A DNA stretch of 64,000 bases from the NCBI RefSeq assembly GCF_000275845.1, contig NW_006766886.1, forward strand, positions 1,045,245 through 1,109,244, in the 5' to 3' direction. The DNA is from Dichomitus squalens LYAD-421 SS1. Lineage: Eukaryota; Basidiomycota; Agaricomycetes; Polyporales; Polyporaceae. Below the pieces are notes generated by a model. It searched no databases, was not told where the DNA came from, and was given only the letters and a program-made list of their open reading frames with translations. The translations under genes were made by a program, and so were the position numbers. Positions 11,665 to 23,648 of this stretch are shown here, one piece after another. Each line of letters begins with the position of its first letter. Positions within the stretch are counted from its first letter, which is position 1.

Positions 11665-14466
11665 GACGGAAGGGGCTGGAAGGCCTTATGATGCTCGACT
11701 GAGAAGGCCAGAACAGGCGTAGTGGATGAACAGAGGTCGAGGACGGGATAACCCAGTTCGTCATCGCACTCATCACGTTCGGGGATGTAACGGCGGAGCT
11801 TGCGGAGTCCAAGACTCCAGGCGGACGGGTGCCTAGCCAGCTGCCGCCTGTTTCATCGCCCGACGGCTCCGCTTGCCCAACGTTGATGCGCGCCCGCCCG
11901 CGTGGCGTGCGCGCCGATCTAAACAGAATTGGCCACTCGCCGACGACCAGGTCAGTCCATACTCAACATCGATGCATATCCAGGCGATGGCATACATATC
12001 CACCATGGGTGTCGAGTCGGAGAATCCCAAACATCCGCCGTGATACGATACGATCAAGTTTGAAGTAACATGATTCGGGCACACTATCCCCAACACTCCT
12101 ATCATGCTGTCCGTTAGGATCCGAGTGAGTTCACGCCGCCGTAATCATTCCTCGACACGCTCACCCAAATCTTGTTGAACCGACTTAGGGTGGCCAGACC
12201 TCATTGCGAGTAGGTCTACGTAGAATAATTGCTCAACCATCGCATGCGACCCGCACCCGTGCGCCGCAAGTGATGCGGAGATGTTAGGTCTGCGACTTGA
12301 AGAGTCTAGGACCTCTAACTCTACTCCGCTGCAGAACCTAGACACTCCCGCCCTGTAGCAAAACATATTGATCGTTGGCAGGGCCAACAGCCTTCCTGTG
12401 TTCTCCGACAGGTTATCATCATGTGTGCGCCCGCACTGAGCAACTCTATCTCTTCCGTGGCTCAAACCGACAGGACCGTGAGTGCACCGTGCCGGCTCGG
12501 TAGGAGGATGAAACAATATGTCTACCAGACGTGTCCGCTACCAGCCTGGAAATCCTGAGGGCAGCCTCGTTGCGCGGCTGTCGGCCCGTACGCTTGCCAT
12601 ACTCTGGCAGATCTTCTGCTCAAGTTGGTGCGAGTCCTAGAATGCTGCGCCTTTCCCAACGTCATCGCCGCTCCCGTCGCGCTTTTTGTGTTCGACAGCA
12701 TCGGCATCAGTTCAGACGTCGGCGGGTGCAATCGCGACTCTTCCGTGGCTGCGAACTGCTAGCGGCTCCTAGTCGCTCCCCCGGGAAATCGGTGCACCAT
12801 ACCTGGGCTCTTCGCGATTTCCTCGACGCTCATACTTCTTCTTCTTCTTCAGATATCTGTCTCCTCCCAACTGCTCTGCCACACGCCAGCGGCCGTCACC
12901 AAGCGTTAGCGCGTCTCAACGCTCGGGCAGGTCCTCCCACCCTGTGTACACCGATTTAACCGTATTGTTCGAGGCACTGTACGTTCCCAGTCGGGCACGG
13001 GCTGCTCTTGGCCGATGACTCCAATACGGCTGCGTCTGCCGTAGCGCCCTCATTGTCTCTGTCGCACCTTTTACGCTCTCTACTCCTCATCGCTCCGGAG
13101 CTTGCGCCCTGTGATTACTCGCGCACAAGTATAGGACACCAATCTCCGCTCGGGCGCCGATCACTCCCGGAAAGGCAAACTAACTCTATAACTTTGTGTA
13201 TCCGCGCTCATATTGAACTTTCCTAGCGGGCGGAACACGGGCGATTTATGTTCCTGTAACATTACCAAGAACAGCCGGCCTCGGAGTCTGACCACGAGCA
13301 GGCCCCCAGGGTTCTGTTGTGCGCACTCCGTTCTGTGGCCGGGAGTCGTCAGCATTGCGACATGTGCATGACATTGGGTTCAGAAGCCTCTGACATGGCC
13401 TCATTTGCTACGCGGCGCCATGAGGCGCACGGGGAAACCGCGTCGTACCTTGCCCTGTCACGTTTATGCGGGGTGGAGTGCGTTTGGACGCCCATGTTCC
13501 ATATCCTCGTGCGGCGACTGGTCAGGCTTCGCAGACTTCTGTCAAGCAGATCATCTATCCGACCCTATCCGGAAAATTTGAGCACCAGGTACTGCTCAAG
13601 CTGTTGGATGAACGGCAAGGATAGCGTCCGCGTCCCCGGATACGCCTCGTTCAGATCTATTTCAATGCGTGTTATCGAAGATTACAACCAAACCTTGTGC
13701 ATGTCGTGTTAGATATACGTACAGCATGGATCTGCGTTCAGATAACGCGAGGCGAACCTGATATTGAGCGGCTCAACGGCACAGACTGGTAGATCATAGA
13801 AGTCCAAACGCCCATTCCGAGCCGGAACTGACTCGCGACCTGAATAGCCAAAAATCAATTACCTACGACAGTGGACTGGAAGAGCGAAGGGAAGACGGCT
13901 ACCGCCCGCAAACGAGGCCCGTATGCGGGTGCTGATGCTGTCGGGGCTGTCAAGGACACCTCGCTTGGCGGGTCAACTGCTAGCCGCTACCAGCCTTCTG
14001 AGCGTGCATCTTACGTGTCCGCTCGTCAGGTGCTCCTGGTCCCCACCTTCACCCACCCATGTACCAGGGTCAGGGCTCAGCGAATATGTGAGCTTGCTGC
14101 CAGTCTTTGGTCTCGTGGGTCGTTCACCTCCTGGTGAGATGCTTGGAATCAGCTGGCCAAGACTGCCAAGAGGCGCGGGGAAGTGAGGTTCATGCCCAGA
14201 AGGGAGAGGTTGGATACTTCACCGTGTCTTCGCAAGAGAAACTTCTTACGAAGCAAAGTCGCGACCGGCACTTCCAAATGTATCGGTCTCGTGAGCCGAC
14301 TCGAGGCTTTGTCTCAGGACTTGGGAACCTAACCGCCCTCGGGATACACCCCTTACGCAACGCCGAGGGTAGCCGATTCGAGGTCGTTCTCGAGCCATCC
14401 AAGCGACGCATACTTACAGGGAAGTAGGCATCGGATGGACCTCGTCCGAAACGGTGCTTTTCGGTC

Positions 14467-14502
14467 GGTCCGCAATCTGTGTATGGTCCGCAATCTGTGT
14501 AT
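14467..14502. repeat. 18-bp tandem direct duplication
   Basis: Two perfect, adjacent copies (14467-14484 and 14485-14502) of a unit starting GGTCCGCAATC. It is in a gene-poor region and looks like a simple local duplication. Confidence 0.8.
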
Positions 14503-16360
14503 TTTCAGACCAACTGCATGTCAGTGCTCCTGATAGTACACACGTGTATGGCAAAACATAGCGTGAATGAATTCGTATTTGTTCCCGGCTTAAGAACAGT
14601 AACCCTACCAGCCATCGTAAGCCCGATGCGAAGCCAGGGACTTCCTACACGGCGCGTAAGGCGCAATGGGCGCACGAGCACGGGTGTTATGCTTACGGTG
14701 CGGCGAGGAGCATTGTTCCCTATTGCGTACAGGATTCCACAGTTCGCTGAACTAGAACTTCCCTCAGGCGCCCAATTTCTGTAGTCCAATGACGCCGAAG
14801 GTGACTTGCAGTCGTGTGCGCGTCAGCTGGTAGGGTATAGCAATGAAGGTTCTGCGCGGCGCCTATGAGATGGGCAGGATGACCGGCAACATCAATGAGA
14901 AGGAGGGCGTGGTGGGCGCGTTTCGATAGACATGCCTTATGACCAAAGAAGTAAGAGGGAGGCAAGCCGGACATGAAAGAAGTGGCCCGACGGGTTTATT
15001 ACCTGCTGCGTGCGCAGCCGTACTGCATGTGATGGGTCAGAACGAGCCTGCTCATATGCCTGCCAGTATTCAGGCTCGTGTCGGCCCGCGACTTCAAGGC
15101 AAGTCCTCATCCCGTGGTCGCTACATGCGGCGAGCGCGTTGCCGCTAGGGAAAGGCAGGCTACGCTCACACAGCGCGCAGCGCACACCGCGGGGTCCGTG
15201 CGAGCCTGGAATTCATATTCAGCGTTTGGCCATTCAATAATACATCGACTGCTGGAAGCGATGCAGCGAGGGACGTGATAGAGTACGTACAGCGCGGTCT
15301 ATCATAGGGGCCTGTCAGCCTTCGTTCTACCGGCGTCTGGTCCTGACTGATGCCATCTTGGGACACGTCTATGGAACGAGCGGGAGGTCTGTACAGTCGT
15401 TCCTAGTCCATGTGGCACGCGCTTCCATCATCGCGAGATGGAGCTACTTGAACCTTGACCGGTCACAGAAGGCCCATCGTATAATTTAGGAAGCTTTGCA
15501 TTGCATTTGTAACCATCCCAGTCGCGACCCTGGCCCTAGAGAGGGGTTCGGTTGTCAAAGTGGTCAACCAGAGGCGTGTGCAAAGATGGCGAAGTACGGA
15601 TCTCGTCACCGGATGGCATTTCCGAGCAAACCATCACTGCAGGGTGGATGGTCGACGTCCTGTAATACCGATGAACCGCTTGCCGCTCCCGAGAAGTTCC
15701 TATCTGAATAAGTAGCGGAGGACGGCAGATGGTTTTGGTGCAGATTTCACTTACCTGCTCGTCCGCCACAGCACATGGGGAGGGATTGCATCGCCAGTGG
15801 AGATCATCCATGCGTCGAAGCTCAGCAGCAGCAGCTCCAGTCAGAAGCCTTGGCTCTGAATGGAACAGACCGACCTGGGAGCAGTACGGTAAGTAGATTC
15901 GGTCGATTGAGTCAGGAACGAAGAATCCATTTCGCTGCCCATTCGTCGGCCTTGCCACGGTGGGCTTCCAGCTGGCGATGCTGCCGTAGGGCGTACGTAC
16001 GCGCTCCCATCCAACTATCACAGCTGTCTGTCATTGCAGGGTACGGCATAGTCAGCGCGCCTGCCCTCTCGGGTCGAGCGTCAGGGGGCTTGCGAGAAGG
16101 CTGCAAACTGAGAATTGCCTCCGGGCTGAGATGGGAGATCTTGGCGCTGGCCGCTGGGTTGTGATGGACATTGTGCAGAGCGCTGGATCGGCCGGTTTGA
16201 ACGCCCGACGTCGAGTAGCGCAACGGCGCCGACCCGCAAGCGAGATCTACTAGTCCCCCGAGCGTGAAACGGAGCAGTGCGGGGTTATCGGCCGCGCGCG
16301 CTGTGGTTTGGACGGGTCTATTTGTCGTTCTCGATATACTAGCAGGCCTGTGGCCGATGC

Positions 16361-16379
16361 GGGGGGATGCCGTCCCCCC
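16361..16379. repeat. Short GC-rich inverted repeat
   Basis: A 7-bp perfect stem (GGGGGGA pairing with TCCCCCC) closes a 5-base loop. There is no T-run after it and no adjacent gene end, so I do not call it a terminator. Confidence 0.6.
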
Positions 16380-16938
16380 ACTCTATACCTCTTATCATCC
16401 TGTGCGCACTTTTAACTGAATGGGACTCGCTCCTATCACTGCGAGGCTGAAACATACGTCTTATGTCCACTACAATCAGAGCACCTCTGGGTATTTCACA
16501 AACCGGGGAAACTATCGCCGTGGAGAGTCACCATGGAGTTACATCCGAGTCGGACGGGGGCGCGTACGTTGAGATAGCCGCCTGCCTCGGCCCGGGTCGA
16601 GCATGACTGACGGCGTCGACAATGTTGCGCACAGCACAGTCGTCGAGCACCACGCCGACGCTGGTCGTGCTGCCGTCGGGAGAACTGAGGGCGCGCGTGG
16701 GTCCGCGGCGGGTCGCTTGCAAGGGAGGGAGGCAGGGAGATTGGTGGGGTAGTCGCTGAAGATCAGGCGTCGCGGGAGCTGCCGCGCCGCGATCGGGGAT
16801 CGGGATATGCTCGATTGAGTCGTCGATGCGATTGCGCTCGATGGCGACGGCGCTCCCTGCCCAATTCGACCCGCGAACCCACCAGCTGATCGTTATCTTC
16901 ATCTACTTCCTCGACCACCACCACCAGCAGCTACGACA

Positions 16939-17607
16939 ATGTCCAAGGCCAAGTTCGACAAAGCCGTCGCCATCGTCCAGAGCCTCCCCAAGGAGGGTCC
17001 CATCCAGCCCTCCCAGGAGGAGCAGCTCTACGTAAGTCTCGTCCCGTCTCCTCTCGCAGTCCCGCCACCGGAGCGCTCTTGACTAACGCCTATTACCCCC
17101 ACTTCTCTCGGATTACCTGACGATCGCCCGCCGGCGTCGCAGTTCTACAAGTATTACAAGCAGGGTTAGTCACTCAACTCTATAGCTGCGCCGCCGAGCA
17201 TCAGTTGATGTCGGATTCACGCTGACGCTTGCGCTGCGCAGCGACCGTTGGAGACGTGAACACTTCCCGTCCGGGCCTGCTTGACTTTGTCGGCAAGGCA
17301 AAATGGTACGTCGCACCGCTATCATCGTGCTGTGCGCACACCGTGCGAAGACGCCGATGTACATCGGCGCATACGACTGAGACTCCATTGGTGCCTACAG
17401 GGACGCCTGGAAGAGCGTTGAAGGCACCTCCACGGAAGAGGCGTACGCCAAGTATGTCGAGAAGCTGCTCGAAGTCAGTTTTCGTTCCTATCATCGCCGA
17501 GCCCTTCCTCCGTCCATTAACCTGTTTTGTCTGCGCGAACATAGATCCTCAAGCGGGCAGATACGGAAGAGTCCAAGAAGTACGTTGCGGAAATCGAGGC
17601 CGCGTAG
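16939..17607 (+). CDS. ACB1: Acyl-CoA-binding protein
   Basis: Small cytosolic carrier that binds medium- and long-chain acyl-CoA esters and buffers them for lipid synthesis and transport. My model has 104 residues, close to the usual 86-105 for fungal ACBP. The five exons are 16939-17031, 17143-17164, 17242-17305, 17401-17473 and 17545-17607, all in phase; the second is only 22 nt. Family signatures are clear: the N-terminal helix ([12 protein letters not shown]), the YKYYKQATVGD motif including the acyl-CoA-contacting Tyr and Lys residues, [15 protein letters not shown], and the C-terminal helix ([15 protein letters not shown]). There is no signal peptide and no extra domain, so it is the stand-alone form. 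It functionally complements the fatty acid synthase located at 40643-53723 in this window, though the two are not adjacent. Confidence 0.96.
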
Positions 17608-20091
17608 GGAACAAGCCGCAGTCAATGTCGTGTAAGAACCTGTACTAAACACCGAACGTGTACGTCTACGGGCCTCTGGCCTTGCCTCCCACTCTCGCCC
17701 CACCGGGCCTCAGGGGCGAAGCTTAGGAACGTCATCGATGGACACTGGGAACGGACGTGAGACACACGTCCCGAAGGGGCTTCGTCGGCTTCTACTTCCC
17801 CTGCCAACTGCCTGGCTGGTTTCCGCCTTTGTCGAGGCCCGGCGCCTTGTGATGCTTATAGAGTGGTCAGCGGACGCCCAGGATGCCGACCCGTATCCAG
17901 ATATCGATGATTCTGCCATTCAGCGAAGTTCGGATCGTGCGCGTTTCAGAATCGTAGATGGCGGAAGCAAATGCGTCCGGCGCTTGAGTGGTCTCGGATG
18001 TGTACAGGCTTTAAATTACAGATATGTCCTGGTGTGCTGATCCTGCAGGACACTATACTGGGCGATGCTGTACCCTCTTACGCCCACGGGTAGGGTCCAG
18101 GTTAATAGAGAGCAGAGACTAGTCGACCAGCTGCCCCTTGCCGCCGTTGGGCATGTGTTCGGTGGCTCTGATGGGCGGCTTCGCATGGCGTCTGAAACAC
18201 CATAAGTGCTGCGAGCTTCCCAGGCGCTCCGGTCTTTGTGGAATCTCGGAGCGTCTGCGCCAGCACACCTGCCGCATTCGCACTTCGGCGACTTGGGCGC
18301 ACATGGCGATCTCGTCTGTTTTCAGCTTCCTGCCGGCCCTGCCAGGCGAACACGAGACTGCGAACAGGCCGACCCTTGCTGGGATGTTGGACAGGCTTCG
18401 CCCAGTCAGCTGAGCGTGTCAAGGGGCGAGGAACTCGAGAGTTGGCACGACGACTTAATGGAAGATGGCGCCAGCGTGACTGGCGCGCCAAACTCTATGA
18501 AGACCGGAGTGCGCACCAGCCGGGCATTGTCGAACATACCAACGGTATGCGGACCCATCGAATCATCATCCATCCTCCGGAGCAGATACCCAGCCACCAC
18601 GCCCCGCGCTTCTCACCGGATGACACGACACGCGTTCCTATCCCTTCCACAAATACCCCCCGTTTTTAGGTTGCCCCACCACTTAACCTTACCCGAAATT
18701 AATTGTGAGAGAGAGAGACCCCGACCACTCCCAAAATTTTAAGCAGGCGCCGTTCCGCAGGCGCCGCGCCTGGGAACTCTACCTGTAACTAATCTGGGCG
18801 CGCGCGATCCCCCATCGGCGACATACGGCACACTCGACGGCGCTCCTGGCACTCTGCTATGCCTGGTGACATACGCGTGCTGAGGCAGCACCGGTACCAC
18901 TGGCTGGCTGCGCGAACGTACCACCAGCCCCAGCTGAGCTGCAGCGGGGTTCTTGCACCGAGGCCGCGAGACGCCGCCAGCGGGAGCCGCTGATAAACAG
19001 AGTGCCGTGCACGGTGCGCAGCAGCGCTACCTTGTCCCAGCACAAGCACAATAGGCGAGGAAGCCTTCTCGGTGGGATCTATGTTCGACTCATGCCGTAC
19101 CGTAACTGGCAAGCCCGAGCGTAAAATGTCATGCTTCGATGCGGCTGATGGCGAACAACAGACCAAGTACGCCGCGCGCTTCTAGGCGAGCGGGTCCCGC
19201 GCGTGCACGCCGGTACTTACGGGATGTATCGGATGACAAAGTGGTCGCGGATCGGTGCGGGTGTTACGGATAGTCGAGATACGCAGAACGGACAGCAAGA
19301 GGACCCTTGAATATCCTCGCACATGCCAAGTGTACTCGGTGTTGAACAAGCTAGCGCGGGTCCGACACCAGAGCTCCAGAATCACCACCACGTCTTCTAC
19401 TACGCTGATCCTTCAGCAGCCGGGAGACGCGCTGATGACGACCGATGAACGGCACGGAACCCGGATGCAATATTGTATGAAAACACTGGATTTGGATCAC
19501 AAAGGGATACAGTCGTACAGAGACACTTTTGTAATACTGGCTGAGACGTTCGGCGTAAAGAAGTCGTAAAACGTAAGCGCGTGGAGTCCATTCGTCGCGA
19601 GAAGGACGACGACAACAAAGAAGTCCGCATGGGAATAAGGAGACAGAATAAGCTGAGCGAAAAGGTCGTGACAGGTCGTGAATGCAGGGCGAATTGAGCA
19701 AGTGTGAAGGAAGTGTGAGAACACCCACGCGGAACGTCAGGACGGATGCGAGAGGAAGGCATGATTAAGATATCACTGAATTCGTCCATAGCGTAGTGGG
19801 GAATAGTCAGCAACTCTAATTGAGTAAGCACGTGTAGTCTGAGTCAGGCTTGACCGACCGACTGACCTACAGGACAGAGGAAGCTGACGTGCGTCTGGCA
19901 TGCGGATAGAAGGCTCGGTCTCGGCCTGGAAAGGTGTCACGGGTCGGGGGGGGGGGGAATTGGGGTTCGAGAGCGGGAAAAGGGATATGAGAGATGATGA
20001 AGAAGCGTGGAGAATTGCGGGATGCTGCGAGATTGGCAATCAAGACGTCGACCTGGACGCGTAAACGCTTGCGTAGCAGGCGGCCGTTGCA
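17608..20091. other. Intergenic region, no gene recognised
   Basis: 2.5 kb between the ACBP stop and the 3' end of the kelch gene. It contains a GA dinucleotide run (about 18705-18718) and a 12-base G homopolymer (19946-19957). Open frames are short and not supported by domains or splice sites. Confidence 0.5.
19946..19957. repeat. Poly-G homopolymer
   Basis: Twelve consecutive G on the plus strand, about 135 bp beyond the kelch gene's stop codon. The exact length of such runs is prone to sequencing error. Confidence 0.7.
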
Positions 20092-23000
20092 TCATGAGTC
20101 TCCACTCCCAGTACGCCGGTCGGGGTTAGCTACGAAAAGGGATGGCTTCGGCGCGAGACCGTACACGCTCTGCGTCTGCTTTGACCGGCCCTGAGGAGGC
20201 GCGGGCGGGGACCTTCCGTGCTCTTCGAACGCAGCTATCCGCGCCGCGACGTTTCCGCTTGACCGACGAGCAGGTGTTGGTTGCTGAACGTCGGTGGTGG
20301 TCATCGCAGTGGGGGACATGACAAAGCCGAGCCCGGGAGGCGATGACCTATCCAGGTCGTCCGTGTCCGTAGGAATGATCACAGAGAGCGGTTTAGGCTC
20401 ATGGGGGTCTGCGGCGGGCTCATAGCTCGACGTTGTTGACGTACTCCCTCGACTGTTGTGCGATCCGTGGGAAGAATGGATGCCCTTGTAAACGATGTCC
20501 ATCGTGCGGCCCATCTTCTCGATCTCGGCGGAATCGGCGGTCTTGGAGGTCTGCAACGACGTGGCGGATCGGCCGTGGTGGATGCTGGCGTACATGGGAT
20601 CGTCCCGACGGTCCCGCTTTGATGACTCGTCTTGCGGTGACGACGAGTTGGACGACTCCTTGATGGGGTTCAGACGCGGCGGGGGGTTCGGATCACGGAA
20701 CTCGAGTGGGTGTAGCGAACGGGAACGAGACGCGTCGGCCGAGAACGCCCTGTCGAGCAACGGAGTCTTCGTGAATCGCGACCACCACGAGTCGGAGCGG
20801 CGCATTGTCGAGGCTAGGGGAGGGTTGGCATCGATGATGGACGAGGGGCGACGGGGTGACGTTAGTGCCTCATGCGAACTGCGTGAGTTGTCCGCGGAGG
20901 CAGGAGGCGTAAGCAACGCGCCATGCGACGAGTCTGAGCTCGATGATGGGATGATGTGGTCCGTCACAGTGGCGAAGTAAGGTTTCTCCGACACAGGTGT
21001 CAGTCGAGAAACGTCGTCGGTCGCTTTCGCGACGCGACTGTACAGGTACGGCTTCGGTGGAGGATCGTTGAGGAAAGGAGCGCCATGGATCTCGACCGCG
21101 TCGTCGTCATAGTCTTCGTCGGGCATCTTGAAACTCTCGACTTCGTAGTCGGCGAATGGATCCTCGTAGTACGTCCATTGCGAGACGTCAGACGCCTGTC
21201 TGCCTCCTTTGGGTCTTGACGCCGCCCCAGGAGCCAAAGGTACGAAGGCGATTTTGTCAGAGTGACCCTTATCCGAATACCCATATGATGGCTCCTTCTC
21301 CCAGTACGTCGCGTTGCTATCGCCGCTCGTGTCTCTGGTCCGACGGGTGCCAGAGGCGTATGCGAGCATAGCGCCGCCCACATTCTTCAGCGATGTCAGC
21401 GAACCCTGCACCATATCTCCCAACGAAGGACGGACACGACGTCCTCCTGAGCTCCACGAGCCGATGCTACCATCCCGGCGGACATCGAGCCATGTCGGCT
21501 CGAACACCATCGTGTCCTCGTCTGCAAGCATGTCCCGCCGAGCAGTCTGCTGACGAGCCGCCCGGCCAGGGACGAGCCCTGCGAGCTTCTGCTTAACGTT
21601 CTGCACGCCAAGCGGCTTCTCCCGCGACCCAGCGTGGCCTACAACAGGGATGACAGGGCCCATATGGGGAGAGTCATCGTCGTCGTCTGAGGCACCTAGA
21701 CGATGGAAGCTGCTATTCGATGGGCGCCGCCGACTGAGGTACAAAGCCGCAGCGCCTCCCGCTACTAGACCTAGGACACCAGCGACGATGCCGGCAGCAA
21801 CGGCCGCAGAATGCGACTTGCTCGACTTGCCTGTGTCGTTGCCGCCGCCGCCGCCGCTGCCATTGCCATTGCCGTTGCCGTTACCGTTGCTGCCCCCTTT
21901 GCCTCCACTGCCAGATTGTCCACTTGACGTAGAGGAGGAGCCCTGCGTGCCTGTGGACCCACCGGCGGTACCTGAAGGAAGTGACGTGCCGGAAGCTGCT
22001 GGGAGAGTCGTAGTGCTCGGACTGGTGACAGCAGGAGGGGGGGTGTACGAGCTGACAAAAGCGCCCTGCGATGCATCGAACAGAAGCAACGACGCGTTGG
22101 CCGGCGCAGATGCTCCGTACCCTATCAAAGTTTAATGTGACCCATGTGCGAGTGCAGCGAGGGACAAGGGGTGGAGGTCAGCTCGTGGAGCCAAGCAATG
22201 GAAGGTGCGCGGACAATACGCACCGAAGCCGAAGATAACTTCCGAGCCTACTGCCACGGCAAAATGGTCCCGCCGAGGCCCAACCTGGGTTAGAGCGTCG
22301 ACTGCGGTCCACGACATTGGACTTTGCGTGGTATCGAGGACCCAGCCGTCGCTGTACACGTTCTGCATGTCCGCATCTGCGCCGCCTTGGATCAGAACCT
22401 TGCCGTCGTCGAGGATCGCCGCTGCAAAGCCGCGCCGGGGAGATGGCAGCGTGGTATTCGCGACGTTCGTCGCTGTCCAGGTATAGTTTGACGAGCTGGT
22501 GTCCAATGTCCACACGGTCGAGAACGCCATGAGCGAATTCTCAGATGGTGAGTAACCGCCAAAGACAAGGAGTCGTCGGTCTGCAAGTATCACAGAGGCA
22601 TGCCCGAACAGGTCAGGGGGTCCATTCGTCGTGGGGAGTTGCGTGAAGGAGGATGCAGAGGGATCAAAGACATAGTGATCGGAGAACGCGTTCCCTGAGC
22701 CGTCGGTTTTCTCACCTCCGATCAGGTAAACTTTTCCGCCGCTCTCGCAAGCTGTGTGGTATATGCGACGCAGCGGCTCGTTCCCCCAAGACTTCGTCTC
22801 GAGCGGCCAAACGGGATTCAAGCGGTTCGACACCTCCATCAGGGCGGCAGAGTCGGCCTCTTCAGGATCCGCTATAGGCCCATTTGGTCCAGCGTCCCCT
22901 CCGAAAAGGAGTAGACCGGCGGTATTGAAGGGGGTAAGGGTATGCCAAGCTACCGCCGGGCCCTGTGATGAGGAGCAATTTGAGCAGCCCGCAACATACT

Positions 23001-23648
23001 GCCAAGGCGGAGAGGAGAGATCGAAGGAGGTGTTGAGGGGGAGGTAGAGAACGTCGTTGTTGACTGGCGCCGTCGAGTAGCCAAACGCATTATACTGGTC
23101 TGTACGTCCTCCATGGATAAGAAGCGTGTCCTCCACTGATGTCGAGGCCTGGCCCCATCTGTGGAAGGAGCGTGAGCCAACTATTTCGCGATACAGTCTG
23201 ATTTATATTCCCGCTGTAGCTTGGGCTGCTTTTACTCAAAGGGCGAACGGGACCGCCATGACGATTCGAATATTTGAACGAATCTGGGCTGATCGTTCTT
23301 CGAGTATATGGCGTTCCTCCATGGCGCTGTGCATGCATCAGATCACGCTCGCCTTGTCCCTACTGATGCATGTCATTGTCGTTCGGCAGATCCTCCCAAT
23401 AGTCCGGAGCATGTCCGCTGCACCAAACGATGTAAAGGGAAACTCCTCCGGACCTCCGGCATACGTTTCTTTGCTTCGTCTCCAGCAGCCAAGCCCAATT
23501 TCATGCAGTCCCGAGTCCAATGTAGCATTGTCAGACAGGCCGAAGATGCTTACCTGGGAATGGCCGTGTACTGCTGCGCCCAAACGAAGTCCTCCACGAG
23601 CGATAGGACGAGGACCGAGGAGAGTGTGGCCTCAAGGAGCGTAAACAT
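20092..23648 (-). CDS. Kelch-repeat single-pass membrane protein
   Basis: Predicted type I membrane protein, 1019 residues. The exons are 23648-23554, 23158-22224 and 22121-20092, all in phase. Exon 1 encodes a signal peptide-like start (MFTLLEATLSSVLVLSLV, then FVWAQQ), which fixes the start. Residues about 32-400 carry kelch-type repeats with repeated G-G and W motifs (IHGGRTD, LLLFGGDAG, VYLIGGEK, LLVFGGYSP, VLIQGGAD), expected to fold as an extracellular beta-propeller. Next come a Ser/Thr/Gly stalk with a (Gly-Asn)n run and one membrane span at about 448-472 (AAGIVAGVLGLVAGGAAALYL, then RRR). The remaining roughly 540 residues are polar, Ser- and Pro-rich and probably cytosolic, without a recognised catalytic domain. 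The layout suggests a surface sensor or polarity protein. It is not a galactose oxidase: I see no copper-site architecture. The function is not established. Confidence 0.88.

Larger units (their letters stand above)
11665..16938. other. Gene-poor region of 5.3 kb
   Basis: I find no supported gene. There are scattered short open frames on both strands but no domain, no consistent set of splice sites and no recognisable transposon protein. Small repeats are present: CTT units near 12835-12850, an 18-bp tandem duplication at 14467-14502 and a short GC hairpin at 16361-16379. It could hold degraded repeats or non-coding transcripts, but nothing in the sequence proves that. Confidence 0.5.

Noticed and set aside
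20092..23648. Galactose oxidase call for the kelch protein.
   Set aside because: Kelch repeats alone fold as a propeller; the copper-ligand architecture and Cys-Tyr cofactor motif of galactose oxidase were not seen, and the long cytosolic tail does not fit.
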